DNA of 64,000 bases from Paenibacillus sp. SY21-1 (lineage in GTDB: Bacteria > Bacillota > Bacilli > Paenibacillales > Paenibacillaceae). Each line of letters begins with the position of its first letter. The first letter of the stretch is position 1. Position numbers and translations under genes: made by a program. Location: contig NZ_STGF01000013.1 of the NCBI RefSeq assembly GCF_005222705.1, forward strand, positions 62,001-126,000, given 5' to 3'. The notes beneath the pieces are model-generated. The model saw nothing but the letters and a program-made list of their open reading frames with translations, was not told the DNA's origin and ran no database searches. Below, in pieces: positions 17,501-26,215 of this stretch.

Positions 17501-17866
17501 TCAGCGGGCGATCAGAACAGCAAGCAGCGCGATAAGAGCGGGCGCGCCTTGCATGAGAAGAATCGACCTTTTGGCGGTTAAACCTCCATACAAAGCGGCA
17601 ACCAGTACGCAAATCAGAAAAAACAGCTGAATTTGAAAGCCTGTCGCAGCATCCGGGTGCAGTAAGCCCCATATTAATCCTGCGGCAAGAAAGCCGTTGT
17701 AGAGGCCCTGATTAGCGGCAAGAGAGCGCGTTTCCTTGGCAAACGCCTCCGTTGTGCCGAACGCCCGCCTGGCTCTCGCCGTCGTCCATAAAAACATTTC
17801 AAGCACCAGAATGTAAATATGCTCCAGTGCAACAAGCGCTACCAGAACCATGCCAAGCACAGCCAT
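17501..17866 (-). CDS. DUF1304 membrane protein
   Basis: 121 aa from the ATG at 17866, which has AAAGGG in register; an in-frame ATG 42 nt upstream gives an extension not usual for the family. Four hydrophobic segments and the motif VALEHIYILVLEMFLW near the N-terminus, plus NQGLYNGFLAAGLIWGL, identify DUF1304, a small integral membrane family of unknown function. It lies 88 nt downstream of the YihY/BrkB gene on the same strand, so they may be co-transcribed. Confidence 0.88.
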   Translation of the reverse strand: MAVLGMVLVALVALEHIYILVLEMFLWTTARARRAFGTTEAFAKETRSLAANQGLYNGFLAAGLIWGLLHPDAATGFQIQLFFLICVLVAALYGGLTAKRSILLMQGAPALIALLAVLIAR

Positions 17867-17954
17867 TCCGTTCACCCTTTCAGTTGTCGCATTCATCGTT
17901 CTAGACAAGTTTATCCAGCTGGCAACGGATGGTCAAGTGAAGTTATCGTTTCCA

Positions 17955-18860
17955 TTAATAACCCGATTTCAACCCGGCTGCCGCTCCTTTGGCGCGCAAG
18001 CCGCCGCTGTCTGGCATCGTCGAGTCGTCGCCCGCTTTCATTCGTCCGCCAGCAAGCGCAGCGTTCAGCTCCCCGCCAAGGATAATGATATTGGAGCTGA
18101 TATAAAGCCAGATCAGGAGAACGATAATGCCGCCGATGCTGCCGTAGGTTTTGGAATAATTGCCAAAATGGTTAATATAGAATTGAAACAGCAGCGAAGT
18201 CGCAATCCAGCCGAAGGTAGCGAACAAAGCTCCGGGAAGGATCGCTTTGAAACGAAGGGTGCGATTAGGCACAATCCAGTACAGCAGAGTGAATACAACG
18301 ATCATGGCTGCAATAGGCACCGCATATTTCAAGGTTCCCCACAGGAAGCCCGCATCGGACGGAGAATCGAGCCAAGACAGCAGGAACTGCCCGATCACTT
18401 CGCCAAAAATAAGCAACACGATTGCAAGCATGATGACAAGGGCCAGCACGATCGTCGCTCCTAGAGAAATGGCCCTGACCTTCCAGAACGGACGCGTTTC
18501 CTCCACATCATAGGCTTTATTGATTCCCTTGATAACGGCATTTACTCCGTTGGAAGCCGACCAGAGCGTTCCGATCATTCCGACAGACAACAGCGTTCCG
18601 CTGCCATTTCCCGTTACTTCCTCCAGAATGCCGTTGATCGCTTCTCCTGTCTGCGCCGGCAACAGCCGAATCAGCTCGGCAACGGCGCCATCGCCGGATA
18701 ATTGGACGAAGCTGAGCAAACTGACGACAAAAATCAGAAACGGAAAAAAGGATAAAATAAAATAATACGTGAGCTGCGCGCCCAGCGCAGGCACATCATC
18801 GTCGCGAAAGCGGCAGTACATATTTTTAAAAAATGAGATCAGCTTGGCATTTCGTTTCAT
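17955..18860 (-). CDS. YihY/virulence factor BrkB family membrane protein
   Basis: 301 aa with about six membrane segments. The N-terminal pattern ALGAQLTYYFILSFFPFLIFVVSLL, later LWSASNGVNAVIKGINKAYDVEETR, and GSIGGIIVLLIWLYISSNIIILGGELNA are hallmarks of the YihY/BrkB family. Despite an older ribonuclease BN label, members are membrane proteins of uncertain role. AAAGGAGTGAG precedes the start. A charged tail of about 25 residues follows the last helix. Confidence 0.93.
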   Translation of the reverse strand: MKRNAKLISFFKNMYCRFRDDDVPALGAQLTYYFILSFFPFLIFVVSLLSFVQLSGDGAVAELIRLLPAQTGEAINGILEEVTGNGSGTLLSVGMIGTLWSASNGVNAVIKGINKAYDVEETRPFWKVRAISLGATIVLALVIMLAIVLLIFGEVIGQFLLSWLDSPSDAGFLWGTLKYAVPIAAMIVVFTLLYWIVPNRTLRFKAILPGALFATFGWIATSLLFQFYINHFGNYSKTYGSIGGIIVLLIWLYISSNIIILGGELNAALAGGRMKAGDDSTMPDSGGLRAKGAAAGLKSGY

Positions 18861-18943
18861 CGGCGCTCACTCCTTTATAGTAGGAAATAACCATAAAAAG
18901 CGCAGCTTTAAACAATACGACGATTAGCACCAGCTTACTTTAG

Positions 18944-18972
18944 TTGAGAAACTATATATTTATTAGTATAAT
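18944..18972 (+). promoter_or_regulatory. Promoter of the luciferase-like oxidoreductase gene
   Basis: TTGAGA (18944-18949), 17 nt, then TATAAT (18967-18972) in an AT-rich stretch, about 45 nt upstream of the ATG at 19017. This is one of the best sigma-A-like promoters in the window. Confidence 0.75.
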
Positions 18973-19016
18973 ACAAACAAACACAGCTTTGTGGAATGAA
19001 AACGGAGGCGGCAACT

Positions 19017-20078
19017 ATGACATTTAAAATGGAATTGGGAATTAGCACATTTTTGGAGGCGACACCAAATCCGGTATCGGGACCTGGCGTAAGCCACGCC
19101 GAGCGGCTGCGGCAAGGAGTGGAGGAAATCGTACTGGCCGATCAAGTCGGCTTGGACGTGTATGGCATCGGGGAGCATCATCGGGCGGATTACGCCAGCT
19201 CCTCGCCGGCTGTCGTCTTGGCGGCCGCTGCGGCGGCAACCAAGCATATCCGGTTGACAAGCGCGGTTACGGTGCTGTCCTCCGCCGATCCGGTGCGGGT
19301 TTATCAGGATTTTGCCACGGTCGACGGATTGTCGAACGGCCGGGCCGAGATCATGGCGGGCCGCGGGTCGTTTATCGAATCCTTTCCGTTGTTCGGCTAC
19401 AGTCTCGACCATTATGACGAGTTGTTCGATGAAAATTTGGAGCTGCTTCTCAAAATCCGCGCTTCGGAGAAAGTGACCTGGCGCGGCGGACACCGCGCAG
19501 CCATCCGCAACCTTGGCGTTTATCCGCGCGCGGTGCAAGAGCCGCTGCCCGTTTGGATCGCCACCGGCGGCAACCCGGAATCCGCCGTGCGGGCAGGCAC
19601 GCTCGGCCTTCCTGTAGCCTTTGCGATTATCGGCGGCATGCCGGAGCGTTTTGCCCCGCTTGTCTCCCTGTATAAGGAAGCGGCGACAAGAGCCGGACAT
19701 AACCCGGAGACGCTGCAAATCGCAACGCACTCTCACGGCTTCATAGGAGAGACGACCGATCAGGCGGCGGACGCGTTTTTCCCGCATACGCAAGCTCAGA
19801 TGAACGTTATCGGCCGCGAACGGGGCTGGCCTCCGTACGATCGCGCGGCGTTCGATTCCTCGCGCAGCCTTCGCGGCGCCTTGTATGTCGGCGATCCGGA
19901 GTACGTTGCCGAAAAAATCGTGCTGCTGCGCAAAAACCTTGGCCTTACCCGCTTCTTTCTGCATATCGACGTCAGCACAATGCCGCATCGCGAAGTGCTG
20001 CGCGCGATTGAGCTGTTTGGCACCAAGGTCGCCCCGATCGTTCACAAGGAGATTGCCCGCATGGAAGGACAATCGTAA
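19017..20078 (+). CDS. LLM class flavin-dependent oxidoreductase
   Basis: 353 aa from the ATG at 19017, 9 nt after GGAGG; the ATG at 18996 lies upstream of that site. The TIM-barrel luciferase-like family is seen in MELGISTFLEATPNP, EHHRADYASSSPAVVLAAAAAAT, IRLTSAVTVLSSADPVRVYQDFATVD and GRAEIMAGRGSF, then VWIATGGNPESA. Such enzymes use reduced FMN, usually as monooxygenases; the substrate cannot be told. It is convergent with the polyketide operon, separated by a strong hairpin, and has its own promoter. Confidence 0.92.
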   Translation: MTFKMELGISTFLEATPNPVSGPGVSHAERLRQGVEEIVLADQVGLDVYGIGEHHRADYASSSPAVVLAAAAAATKHIRLTSAVTVLSSADPVRVYQDFATVDGLSNGRAEIMAGRGSFIESFPLFGYSLDHYDELFDENLELLLKIRASEKVTWRGGHRAAIRNLGVYPRAVQEPLPVWIATGGNPESAVRAGTLGLPVAFAIIGGMPERFAPLVSLYKEAATRAGHNPETLQIATHSHGFIGETTDQAADAFFPHTQAQMNVIGRERGWPPYDRAAFDSSRSLRGALYVGDPEYVAEKIVLLRKNLGLTRFFLHIDVSTMPHREVLRAIELFGTKVAPIVHKEIARMEGQS

Positions 20079-20090
20079 TTTCTCTATTCA

Positions 20091-20139
20091 AACAAAGCTG
20101 CGGGCAGCCTGTCAGATACAGGCTGCCCGCAGCTTTGTT
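20091..20139. terminator. Strong bidirectional terminator hairpin
   Basis: A perfect 22-bp inverted repeat (20091-20112 with 20118-20139) with a 5-nt loop, CAGAT. The arms begin AACAAAGCTGCGGGC and end with T-rich TTTGTT, so it can work for both the oxidoreductase (plus) and the polyketide operon (minus), whose genes converge here. Confidence 0.88.
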
Positions 20140-20151
20140 CTATCCGCCGTT

Positions 20152-21330
20152 CTATCCGCCATAAGGGGCCAGTCGCGACGCCTTGACCAGCCGCTCGGCC
20201 AGCCGGGGAGCCAGCCGGAACATTCCGTGCAGCAGCGGGCCTGCCGCAGCGCAGCTCAGCATCCCCTGAAGCAGACTCCCCCATCGCAACGGTCCGGCAA
20301 ACTCCGCTTGAAGCCGCTCCGCATACAATCGGCTCCATTCAGGCAAGGATAGGTTGCCACGCAAATACCCGTCAGCGAGCGGAGCGCAAAGGGCGGCGGA
20401 ACGAAGCGCCATCGACATGCCGTCCCCGCACAGCGGTGCGATGACAGACGCGGAATCGCCGAGCAGCGGCAGACCGTCCCAGGCGCCAGGCGATTTTCGC
20501 AGCCGCACCGGAGCGACAGCCGACTGCGTGCCCTCTATCGGAATAGCGCCGGCAAGCCTCTGAGCCAGCGCAGGCTGCCGCAGCGCCGCTTCCTCCATAA
20601 AGGAGAGTAGCGGCCGGCCGGCGCCGTCAAAAGCGCGTCGGTCAAGCAGTGCGGCAGCATTCACCCTGCCTTCGCCAACGGGGCACAGCCCCATATACCC
20701 GCCGCGAAAAAAATACATCTCTACCTTGTCTCCCAGCTCTACGCCGGAAAAATGCGATTTTACGCCTACATACGCGATTTCCTTCCCAAGCGGCCGACGA
20801 AGTTTCCTTTTAGCTTCGCCGGTATGGGGGCTGCCCGGCAAACCGGCGCGCGCATTGCCCCCCCAAGCAGCAATGGCCGCCTTCGCTCGCAGCATAAGGG
20901 GCTGCCCATTTTGTTTCGCTTCAATATAGTAGCCCTCCCTGTCGCAATGGACGGATACGACGGACGTACCGGTCATTAGCCTGACTCCTGAATCTGCCGC
21001 CGCTTGATGCAGGCGCTCATCGAGCCTGTAGCGGCTAATCCCCCATGCTTCTCCGGGCAGCTTCAGCGCGATTTCCTGACCGCCTGCAAACACGAGCCTG
21101 GATTGATTCACCGCGACCGGAGCCAGCTCCATGACCGCATCCAGCAGGCCAAAAGCGGCCAGCGTGCTCTGCGCCTCCGGCGACAAAAACTCGCCGCAAA
21201 CCTTATGCCGCGGGAAGGTTTGCCGATCGATGAGCACAACATCCCAGCCTTGATCCGCCAGCGCCTTGGCTATGAGACTGCCCGCCAAGCCGGCGCCAAG
21301 CACAGCCGCATCGGCCTGCAGTTGCATCAT
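20152..21330 (-). CDS. FAD-dependent oxidoreductase of the type III PKS operon
   Basis: 392 aa from the ATG at 21330; the long upstream extension of the ORF overlaps the methyltransferase gene. The ATG overlaps that gene's stop codon as ATGA, which points to translational coupling. The dinucleotide-binding motif AAVLGAGLAGSLIAKALADQGW and VVLIDRQTFPRHKVCGEFLSPEA are seen at the N-terminus, and LPLLGDSASVIAPLCGDGMSMAL (the second FAD motif) near residues 285-310. This is the geranylgeranyl-reductase-like / PHBH-like flavoprotein group. It probably reduces or hydroxylates the polyketide product made by the two upstream genes. Confidence 0.88.
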   Translation of the reverse strand: MMQLQADAAVLGAGLAGSLIAKALADQGWDVVLIDRQTFPRHKVCGEFLSPEAQSTLAAFGLLDAVMELAPVAVNQSRLVFAGGQEIALKLPGEAWGISRYRLDERLHQAAADSGVRLMTGTSVVSVHCDREGYYIEAKQNGQPLMLRAKAAIAAWGGNARAGLPGSPHTGEAKRKLRRPLGKEIAYVGVKSHFSGVELGDKVEMYFFRGGYMGLCPVGEGRVNAAALLDRRAFDGAGRPLLSFMEEAALRQPALAQRLAGAIPIEGTQSAVAPVRLRKSPGAWDGLPLLGDSASVIAPLCGDGMSMALRSAALCAPLADGYLRGNLSLPEWSRLYAERLQAEFAGPLRWGSLLQGMLSCAAAGPLLHGMFRLAPRLAERLVKASRLAPYGG

Positions 21331-22100
21331 CGTTTTCCCCCGCGAACGCTCGAAGCTATAGAAGGGGCAGGCTGGAGCTTCGCCCCGCTTGAAGCCGCTT
21401 GGGGAATGACCACCGAATAACGGAACAATGGACGCCATACATACGTCAGACGCTCCAGCTGAGCCGACCCTCGCAGCTTGCGCCAATCCTCTCCGCGAAA
21501 ACCTTTGGCCACCGACAACGGCCCATCGTGCCGGATGTAACGATTGGTTGACAGCAGCCGGGTCGCCAGCCACACCGCAGTCCATGCAAGCCAGTGACGG
21601 TGGATATCGTTGATGACGACTCCGATAGTCGACGCCTTGACCATCGCCCTAGCCGCCTCCTCCAGCTGACTCCCCGTAAAATGATGCAGCAGCTGCGTTC
21701 CCGTCACAATATCCGCGATTCCTTCCTTCTGCTCGAATAGATCCCCCCGGCTCACCGATATTCGCGGCTCGCCGGCGTACAGCTTGGCCGCTTCGGCGCA
21801 GGCCTCCTCCGTCACGTCCAGCAGCGCAATCGATAGCTGTACGCCGTTCGCATCGGCCCAATGCAGCAGCTTGCGGTTTACGTCGCCGGAGCCGGCCCCG
21901 ACATCGAGCAGCGTCAGCTTATTCGGCTTGCCAGCCTGCCGCCAAAGCCGCTTCACGCCGTACAAGGTCGGACCCGCTGCGCCGAACAGCCGATTAAGCA
22001 GCCGCAATTCTCCAAGTGCCTCCCGCAGCTCGGCGCCGCCATGCGATACATCGTCCATCAGCTCGGCAGCCAGAGCGCGCCGCTTCAGTATGGTAAACAT
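21327..22100 (-). CDS. SAM-dependent methyltransferase of the type III PKS operon
   Basis: 257 aa, start supported by GGAGGAACGTCGAC. The class I methyltransferase motif I, LTLLDVGAGSGDVNRKLL, lies near residues 62-80, with acidic motif II SIALLDVTEEAC and motif GIADIVTGTQLLHHF. The C-terminal part has WLAWTAVWLATRLLS and RKLRGSAQLERLTYVWRPLFRYSVV. It likely methylates the polyketide product. It starts 69 nt after the synthase gene and overlaps the next gene by 4 nt. Confidence 0.9.
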   Translation of the reverse strand: MFTILKRRALAAELMDDVSHGGAELREALGELRLLNRLFGAAGPTLYGVKRLWRQAGKPNKLTLLDVGAGSGDVNRKLLHWADANGVQLSIALLDVTEEACAEAAKLYAGEPRISVSRGDLFEQKEGIADIVTGTQLLHHFTGSQLEEAARAMVKASTIGVVINDIHRHWLAWTAVWLATRLLSTNRYIRHDGPLSVAKGFRGEDWRKLRGSAQLERLTYVWRPLFRYSVVIPQAASSGAKLQPAPSIASSVRGGKR

Positions 22101-22169
22101 GTCGACGTTCCTCCTCTATTCGGATAGCCGTACATTTTCGGCATGCCTGCGCATCCCCCGATTTGCCGG

Positions 22170-23324
22170 CTATACAAGCTGTTCGTCGGCTGCAAGCGAA
22201 CGTTCCACTAAGGCTGCAGGCTCGTACGCAATTTTAACCGCCTCTACAGTCAGGCCGGGTCCAAATGCAAGCGCCAAGCCTTTTTTCACGCCAGATTTTT
22301 GCTCCTGCAGCCGCGACCGCATCTCCTCCAGCACAAAGAGGATGGTCGCGGACGATACGTTGCCGATTTTTCTTAGCACATGAAGACTTGGAGCGACCTG
22401 CTCGTCTGTCAGCCGGTATTCGGACTGAAGCGTCTCAATAATGCCCTTGCCTCCGGGATGGACGGCCCAAAGCTCCTTACGCTCATCGCCGCACAGCCGC
22501 TCAAGCTCGGGAGGCACAAACTCTGCGATCAGCTTCGGAATATGAGGCGACAAATACAGGTCAAAGCCAAAGTTGCCAACCTCCCACACCATTTCCTCCG
22601 CTCCTCCTGCAAGCAGTACGGATCGGGTATCGCCGAGCGTGAACAACGCCCCGTGCTCCGCTCCCGGTGTGCCGACGACGCACGCCGATGCCCCGTCGCC
22701 GAAAAAAGAAGCGCCGAACAACGAATCCCTGTCTCCGCTTGGCTGGATGTGAAGCGTACACAGCTCGACGCATACGATAAGCGCGGTCGCGCCCTGCTGT
22801 CCCGCTGCCAGCTGCTTCGCCAATCCAATCGCTTTAAGTCCTGCAGCGCAGCCGATAAAAGTAAGCGGCAGCCTGACTACCGCTTCCCCAAGCTCCAGCT
22901 CCCGCTGCAGAACCGTATCCAGACCGGGGAGAAATTGCCCGGTGCAGCTAACGGTAATCAAATGGGAGATATCGGAGGCGGCAATCCGGCTATCGGCCAT
23001 GGCTCGTCTGGCTGCTTTAACGGCAAGCGGTATCGATTCCCGTTTATAGACGGACATTCGTTCCGCCGTGGAAGGAGCGTGCTCCTTCAAACCGCTGGGA
23101 AAATAGCGGCAAGCTCCCGCCTCCTCCAGCAAATCAGGCTCGCAGGTATATCGGGTGGCTACGCCGCATTGCTTGAACAAGCGCCTGGCCCATCTGGCCG
23201 AATCCGGCCGGTCATGCAGGGCGTCGCTCAGCCTGCGCGCAGTATCCGCCTGATCCATCCGGTGCGCCGGCAGCGCGGTGCCGATTCCCAATATTGCAAT
23301 GGGCTTCTCCATTCCAAGTTCCAT
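22170..23324 (-). CDS. Type III polyketide synthase (chalcone/alkylpyrone synthase family)
   Basis: 384 aa from the ATG at 23324, placed 6 nt after GGGGGA; the in-frame ATG at 23354 lacks such a site. The catalytic triad is visible: Cys about 127 in LITVSCTGQFLPGLD, His about 289 in WAVHPGG and Asn about 322 in KIGNVSSA. Family motifs GCAAGLKAIGLAK and SLFGASFFGDGASACVVG are present. These enzymes condense a starter acyl-CoA with malonyl-CoA extenders. Bacillus BpsA makes alkylpyrones from long acyl-CoAs and is likewise paired with a methyltransferase, so a lipid-like pyrone or resorcinol is plausible here. It is first in a three-gene operon. Confidence 0.95.
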   Translation of the reverse strand: MELGMEKPIAILGIGTALPAHRMDQADTARRLSDALHDRPDSARWARRLFKQCGVATRYTCEPDLLEEAGACRYFPSGLKEHAPSTAERMSVYKRESIPLAVKAARRAMADSRIAASDISHLITVSCTGQFLPGLDTVLQRELELGEAVVRLPLTFIGCAAGLKAIGLAKQLAAGQQGATALIVCVELCTLHIQPSGDRDSLFGASFFGDGASACVVGTPGAEHGALFTLGDTRSVLLAGGAEEMVWEVGNFGFDLYLSPHIPKLIAEFVPPELERLCGDERKELWAVHPGGKGIIETLQSEYRLTDEQVAPSLHVLRKIGNVSSATILFVLEEMRSRLQEQKSGVKKGLALAFGPGLTVEAVKIAYEPAALVERSLAADEQLV

Positions 23325-23428
23325 AACGCGTCCCCCTTCGGTATTTACGGACAAGTTGCTTTCTGCCTATGTATACGGAGCAGGACAAGCGATTATGACG
23401 CAAAGCCGCGGTTTAAAATGTAATATTA

Positions 23429-23457
23429 TTGAAATCTAATTTTCATCTATCTTTAAT
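23429..23457 (+). promoter_or_regulatory. Orphan promoter-like sequence facing a terminator
   Basis: TTGAAA (23429-23434), 17 nt, TTTAAT (23452-23457) on the plus strand, in the gap between two minus-strand genes. No plus-strand ORF follows, but an intrinsic terminator lies about 50 nt downstream. Confidence 0.45.
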
Positions 23458-23463
23458 ACTGAT

Positions 23464-23540
23464 CGCCTATACTATATTCAACCCCCTTTTGTAATATATA
23501 TAGTGAAGACCCACAGCACCGTTGCTGTGGGTCTCTTTTT
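23464..23540 (+). ncRNA. Candidate small RNA of about 75 nt
   Basis: The interval from the expected transcription start of the promoter-like sequence to the end of the T-run has no ORF and no gene on the plus strand. It is a hypothesis based only on promoter plus terminator spacing. Confidence 0.3.
23507..23540 (+). terminator. Intrinsic terminator, plus strand
   Basis: A perfect 12-bp stem, AGACCCACAGCA / TGCTGTGGGTCT, with a CCGT loop is followed by CTTTTT. The T-run points to transcription on the plus strand, although the only flanking genes are on the minus strand. The hairpin could also end the phosphoesterase mRNA less efficiently. Confidence 0.8.
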
Positions 23541-23610
23541 GCCCTCCAAATATATTCCGGTTTCCCATTGCGCCGTGCAGCTTAGACGGCCTTGCCCAGC
23601 CGTCACAGCG

Positions 23611-24507
23611 CTATTGCGACAATTCTACCAGCACGATTTCCGGCCTGTTAAACAAGCGCTGAGGCACAACGCTATTGCCAAGCCCCCGGCTCACCATCAT
23701 GGTCGTTTCCCGTTCAAGGAATTTGCCCGCGTCATAGACAGGGAACCAGCCTTGGCCGGGAGCAATGATTCCCCCTACAAACGGCAGCCTCACTTGCCCG
23801 CCATGAGCATGACCGGAAAATACAAGGTCCAAGCCGCGCTCTGCGTAAACACGGAGCAGCTCCGGTCGATGAGACAAAAGGATCGTATAAGGCTCCATTT
23901 CGCTCGACCCCTCCCCATTCTCCGCCGCTGCGCCAATAGCTTGCTGCAAATGCTCGTTCAGCTTATCTGCATCGCCATCCGCTTGACGGTTAAAAATCGG
24001 GTCGTCCACACCGGCTATCCGAATATAGCCCGTCCCAAACGAAATAAGCTCATGTTCATTGCGAAGCACCCGCACGCCGAGCCGAAGCATTTCACGCTCC
24101 AGCTCCTCATAGCGGCCGGAAGACCATTCATGATTGCCCGTTACATAATAGACAGGCGCAAGCTCAAGCATTCGCTCCATCAGCTCAAGACTGGCCTCGG
24201 CGTCATATTTCCGGCTATCGACGAGATCTCCCGTGACAACAACGATATCCGGCTCAAGCCTGCTTACCTTGCGGACAAGCCTGCGCTGATTCTTCCCGAA
24301 CTCCTTGCTGTGCAAATCCGTCAAATGGACGATGCGAAAGCTGCCCCCGTCGTCAGGCAGCTTGTCCGAGCGCAGCTTGTAAGCCGTGACAGACAGGCCG
24401 TTATTCTGGTCATACAGAAAAGCAACGACAAGCAAAACGGCCGCAAGCAGCCCTGACCATGCCTTTGCACGCCGCCCGATTGTTTTCTTTTCCCCGTTCG
24501 CGTTCAT
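23611..24507 (-). CDS. Membrane-anchored metallophosphoesterase (YkuE-like)
   Basis: 298 aa. One N-terminal membrane segment (SGLLAAVLLVVAFLY, about residues 18-32) precedes the calcineurin-like domain. All metal-binding motifs are present: HLTDLHS, VVTGDLVDS, VTGNHEWSSG, LLSHRPE and FSGHAHGGQVRLP. The GHAHGGQ form and overall length resemble the YkuE/YaeI group, which act on membrane-lipid or nucleotide phosphoesters at the outer membrane face. GGAGAAGGGAGG precedes the start. It follows the DUF4173 gene by 34 nt and is probably in the same transcript. Confidence 0.92.
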   Translation of the reverse strand: MNANGEKKTIGRRAKAWSGLLAAVLLVVAFLYDQNNGLSVTAYKLRSDKLPDDGGSFRIVHLTDLHSKEFGKNQRRLVRKVSRLEPDIVVVTGDLVDSRKYDAEASLELMERMLELAPVYYVTGNHEWSSGRYEELEREMLRLGVRVLRNEHELISFGTGYIRIAGVDDPIFNRQADGDADKLNEHLQQAIGAAAENGEGSSEMEPYTILLSHRPELLRVYAERGLDLVFSGHAHGGQVRLPFVGGIIAPGQGWFPVYDAGKFLERETTMMVSRGLGNSVVPQRLFNRPEIVLVELSQ

Positions 24508-24541
24508 ATCCGGCCTCCCTTCTCCTCATCGGCTCGCCGCC

Positions 24542-26089
24542 TTATCTGCCTGCCCGCCACTTCGACCAGTTCCACGACTGCCAGCGATGATCCTGTTTAG
24601 CGTCCGCCCGCATTTGCCGCAATATATCGTCAAGGCCTGCTAGCTTGGGGTGCCGCTCGCGCAATCGCTCCAAGGCGGGCATGGCGTCCGCTGACAGCAT
24701 GGCCATATACGGCAGGTCGATTTGCCCGGATTGCTCGTAACGGTCAATGTTTTTATTCGCAATCATAGCGTCGATGTTGATATAGTTCATAACGAGATAG
24801 GCCGCGATGGACACAGCAATGTAAACCTTGCCCAACGAGAAGCTCTCCCGCCAAATTCGATATACCGCCACTGCAAGCAGCACGCCTAAAAATATCATAA
24901 AGCCGTGAACAAGCAGCCTTGTATGCGTAAATCCGTAGGCGTCTTCATATAAAGACAGCCTGCTGAATGCGGAGACGAGCATGACAGCCGTACAGCCGAT
25001 CAGCACCGTTAAAAGCAGCTTGCGTATCCGTTCCGCCTGCACGCCTGCGCGCCTGATTCCATGCAGCCCGGCGAGCAGCAGCGCAATATTAAGCAAAGCG
25101 ACAAGCACCAATTCGGCAAAACCGCGACGGGCATATTCCGCATACGCCACACCCTCGGGCAGCAGACCGTCTGCCGCTCCGAATAAATAGGAAAATTGAA
25201 TAACCGTAAACAGCACATAAACCGCATTGATGCAGACGAGAAACGTTGACGCCGTAACCGGATCAATCCGCAGCGGTTCCGACCTATAGGGCTTCCACAG
25301 CTCGCTGTCGCTCGGCTCGGCTTCTGTTTCAGTCAGCCCTCCCGCTCCCCCCGTCTTTGCCCTGCCAGGCGGTATGCGAAACATGAGACTCCAAATGTAA
25401 CAAAAAGCGTACCAGCCGATCACCCCGCCGGCAATGAAGCGGAACACGACTTCGCCGGAAAGCATTCCCTCCAGACGATTCGGAATATTATTGACCCAGG
25501 CAGAAAATATGCTGTCCGCAGATGCAAGCAGCGATATAATGACGAGCAGCAACGGGGCTGCGAGCAGCAGGCCTAAGCCTATTTTGCCAAACGTTCCGCG
25601 TTTGCCGCTATCTCCCTCTGCCCCGCGGCTTAATCTAAGCCGGTCATAAACAATCTTGAAAGGTGTGGTGAGATAAAAAATCGGGCGAATCATACTAAGA
25701 AACAGCAGATCGCCATAAAATGCGCCGCGATGCCAAGGACGTTCGCTGCTGCGCGTAAGCAGCACCGTCTGCGCCACGATAAGCGCAAACAGCGCCGGCG
25801 TATTCAGCCACCTGAATAGCTCTCCCGCAAAAATCGCATACGACAGCGCAAGCATAACGATCGGTATGGACAACAGCCAACCTGAGCTTAGCTGGCCGCG
25901 CCAGCGCTCGAAGCCGCCGATTCGCCCTTGCACCGCATACAAAAACAAGGCGTAGAAGCAGGCAATAAATAGCGGCACGGACAGACCCGCCGCCGCTCCG
26001 ACCAGCAAATATTGGCCGATACAGCCAAACAGAAGCGCATAGCCAACCATTCTCGTATATTTGGTCTGCCAAGGAGCCGGATCTCTCAT
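24542..26089 (-). CDS. DUF4173 multi-pass membrane protein
   Basis: 515 aa with about 12 hydrophobic segments. Segments such as MIRPIFYLTTPFKIVYDRL, ASADSIFSAWVNNIPNRL, FAELVLVALLNIALLLAGL and LVMNYINIDAMIANKNIDRY match what I recall of DUF4173, a family of membrane proteins often near sensor genes. A soluble C-terminal tail carries AMLSADAMPALERLRERHP. Its function is unknown. It is divergent from the SgrR-like gene and is followed closely by the phosphoesterase gene. Confidence 0.85.
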   Translation of the reverse strand: MRDPAPWQTKYTRMVGYALLFGCIGQYLLVGAAAGLSVPLFIACFYALFLYAVQGRIGGFERWRGQLSSGWLLSIPIVMLALSYAIFAGELFRWLNTPALFALIVAQTVLLTRSSERPWHRGAFYGDLLFLSMIRPIFYLTTPFKIVYDRLRLSRGAEGDSGKRGTFGKIGLGLLLAAPLLLVIISLLASADSIFSAWVNNIPNRLEGMLSGEVVFRFIAGGVIGWYAFCYIWSLMFRIPPGRAKTGGAGGLTETEAEPSDSELWKPYRSEPLRIDPVTASTFLVCINAVYVLFTVIQFSYLFGAADGLLPEGVAYAEYARRGFAELVLVALLNIALLLAGLHGIRRAGVQAERIRKLLLTVLIGCTAVMLVSAFSRLSLYEDAYGFTHTRLLVHGFMIFLGVLLAVAVYRIWRESFSLGKVYIAVSIAAYLVMNYINIDAMIANKNIDRYEQSGQIDLPYMAMLSADAMPALERLRERHPKLAGLDDILRQMRADAKQDHRWQSWNWSKWRAGR

Positions 26090-26215
26090 GTCTAATATCC
26101 CCCAATTGGTACTAGGTTTGTTCTTTCTTCCCTTTTATTGTAACCTAGAAAACAAGAACAAAAAGTGCAAGTTCCATTCAAGAAATTTCATGTTTTATGA
26201 AAGGCAGGCTCAAGC

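Noticed and set aside
18963..20072. 369-aa minus-strand ORF opposite the luciferase-like gene
   Set aside because: It lies entirely on the antisense of a clearly recognised flavin oxidoreductase and its translation is rich in Arg/His/Gly with no family pattern.
22123..22195. ATAGCCG / CGGCTAT inverted repeat between synthase and methyltransferase
   Set aside because: Only 7 bp with a loop of about 40 nt; likely by chance.
22380..23423. 347-aa plus-strand ORF opposite the polyketide synthase
   Set aside because: It is antisense to a gene with an intact catalytic triad.
23503..24456. 317-aa plus-strand ORF opposite the phosphoesterase
   Set aside because: It starts in the terminator hairpin and is antisense to a phosphoesterase with all metal motifs.
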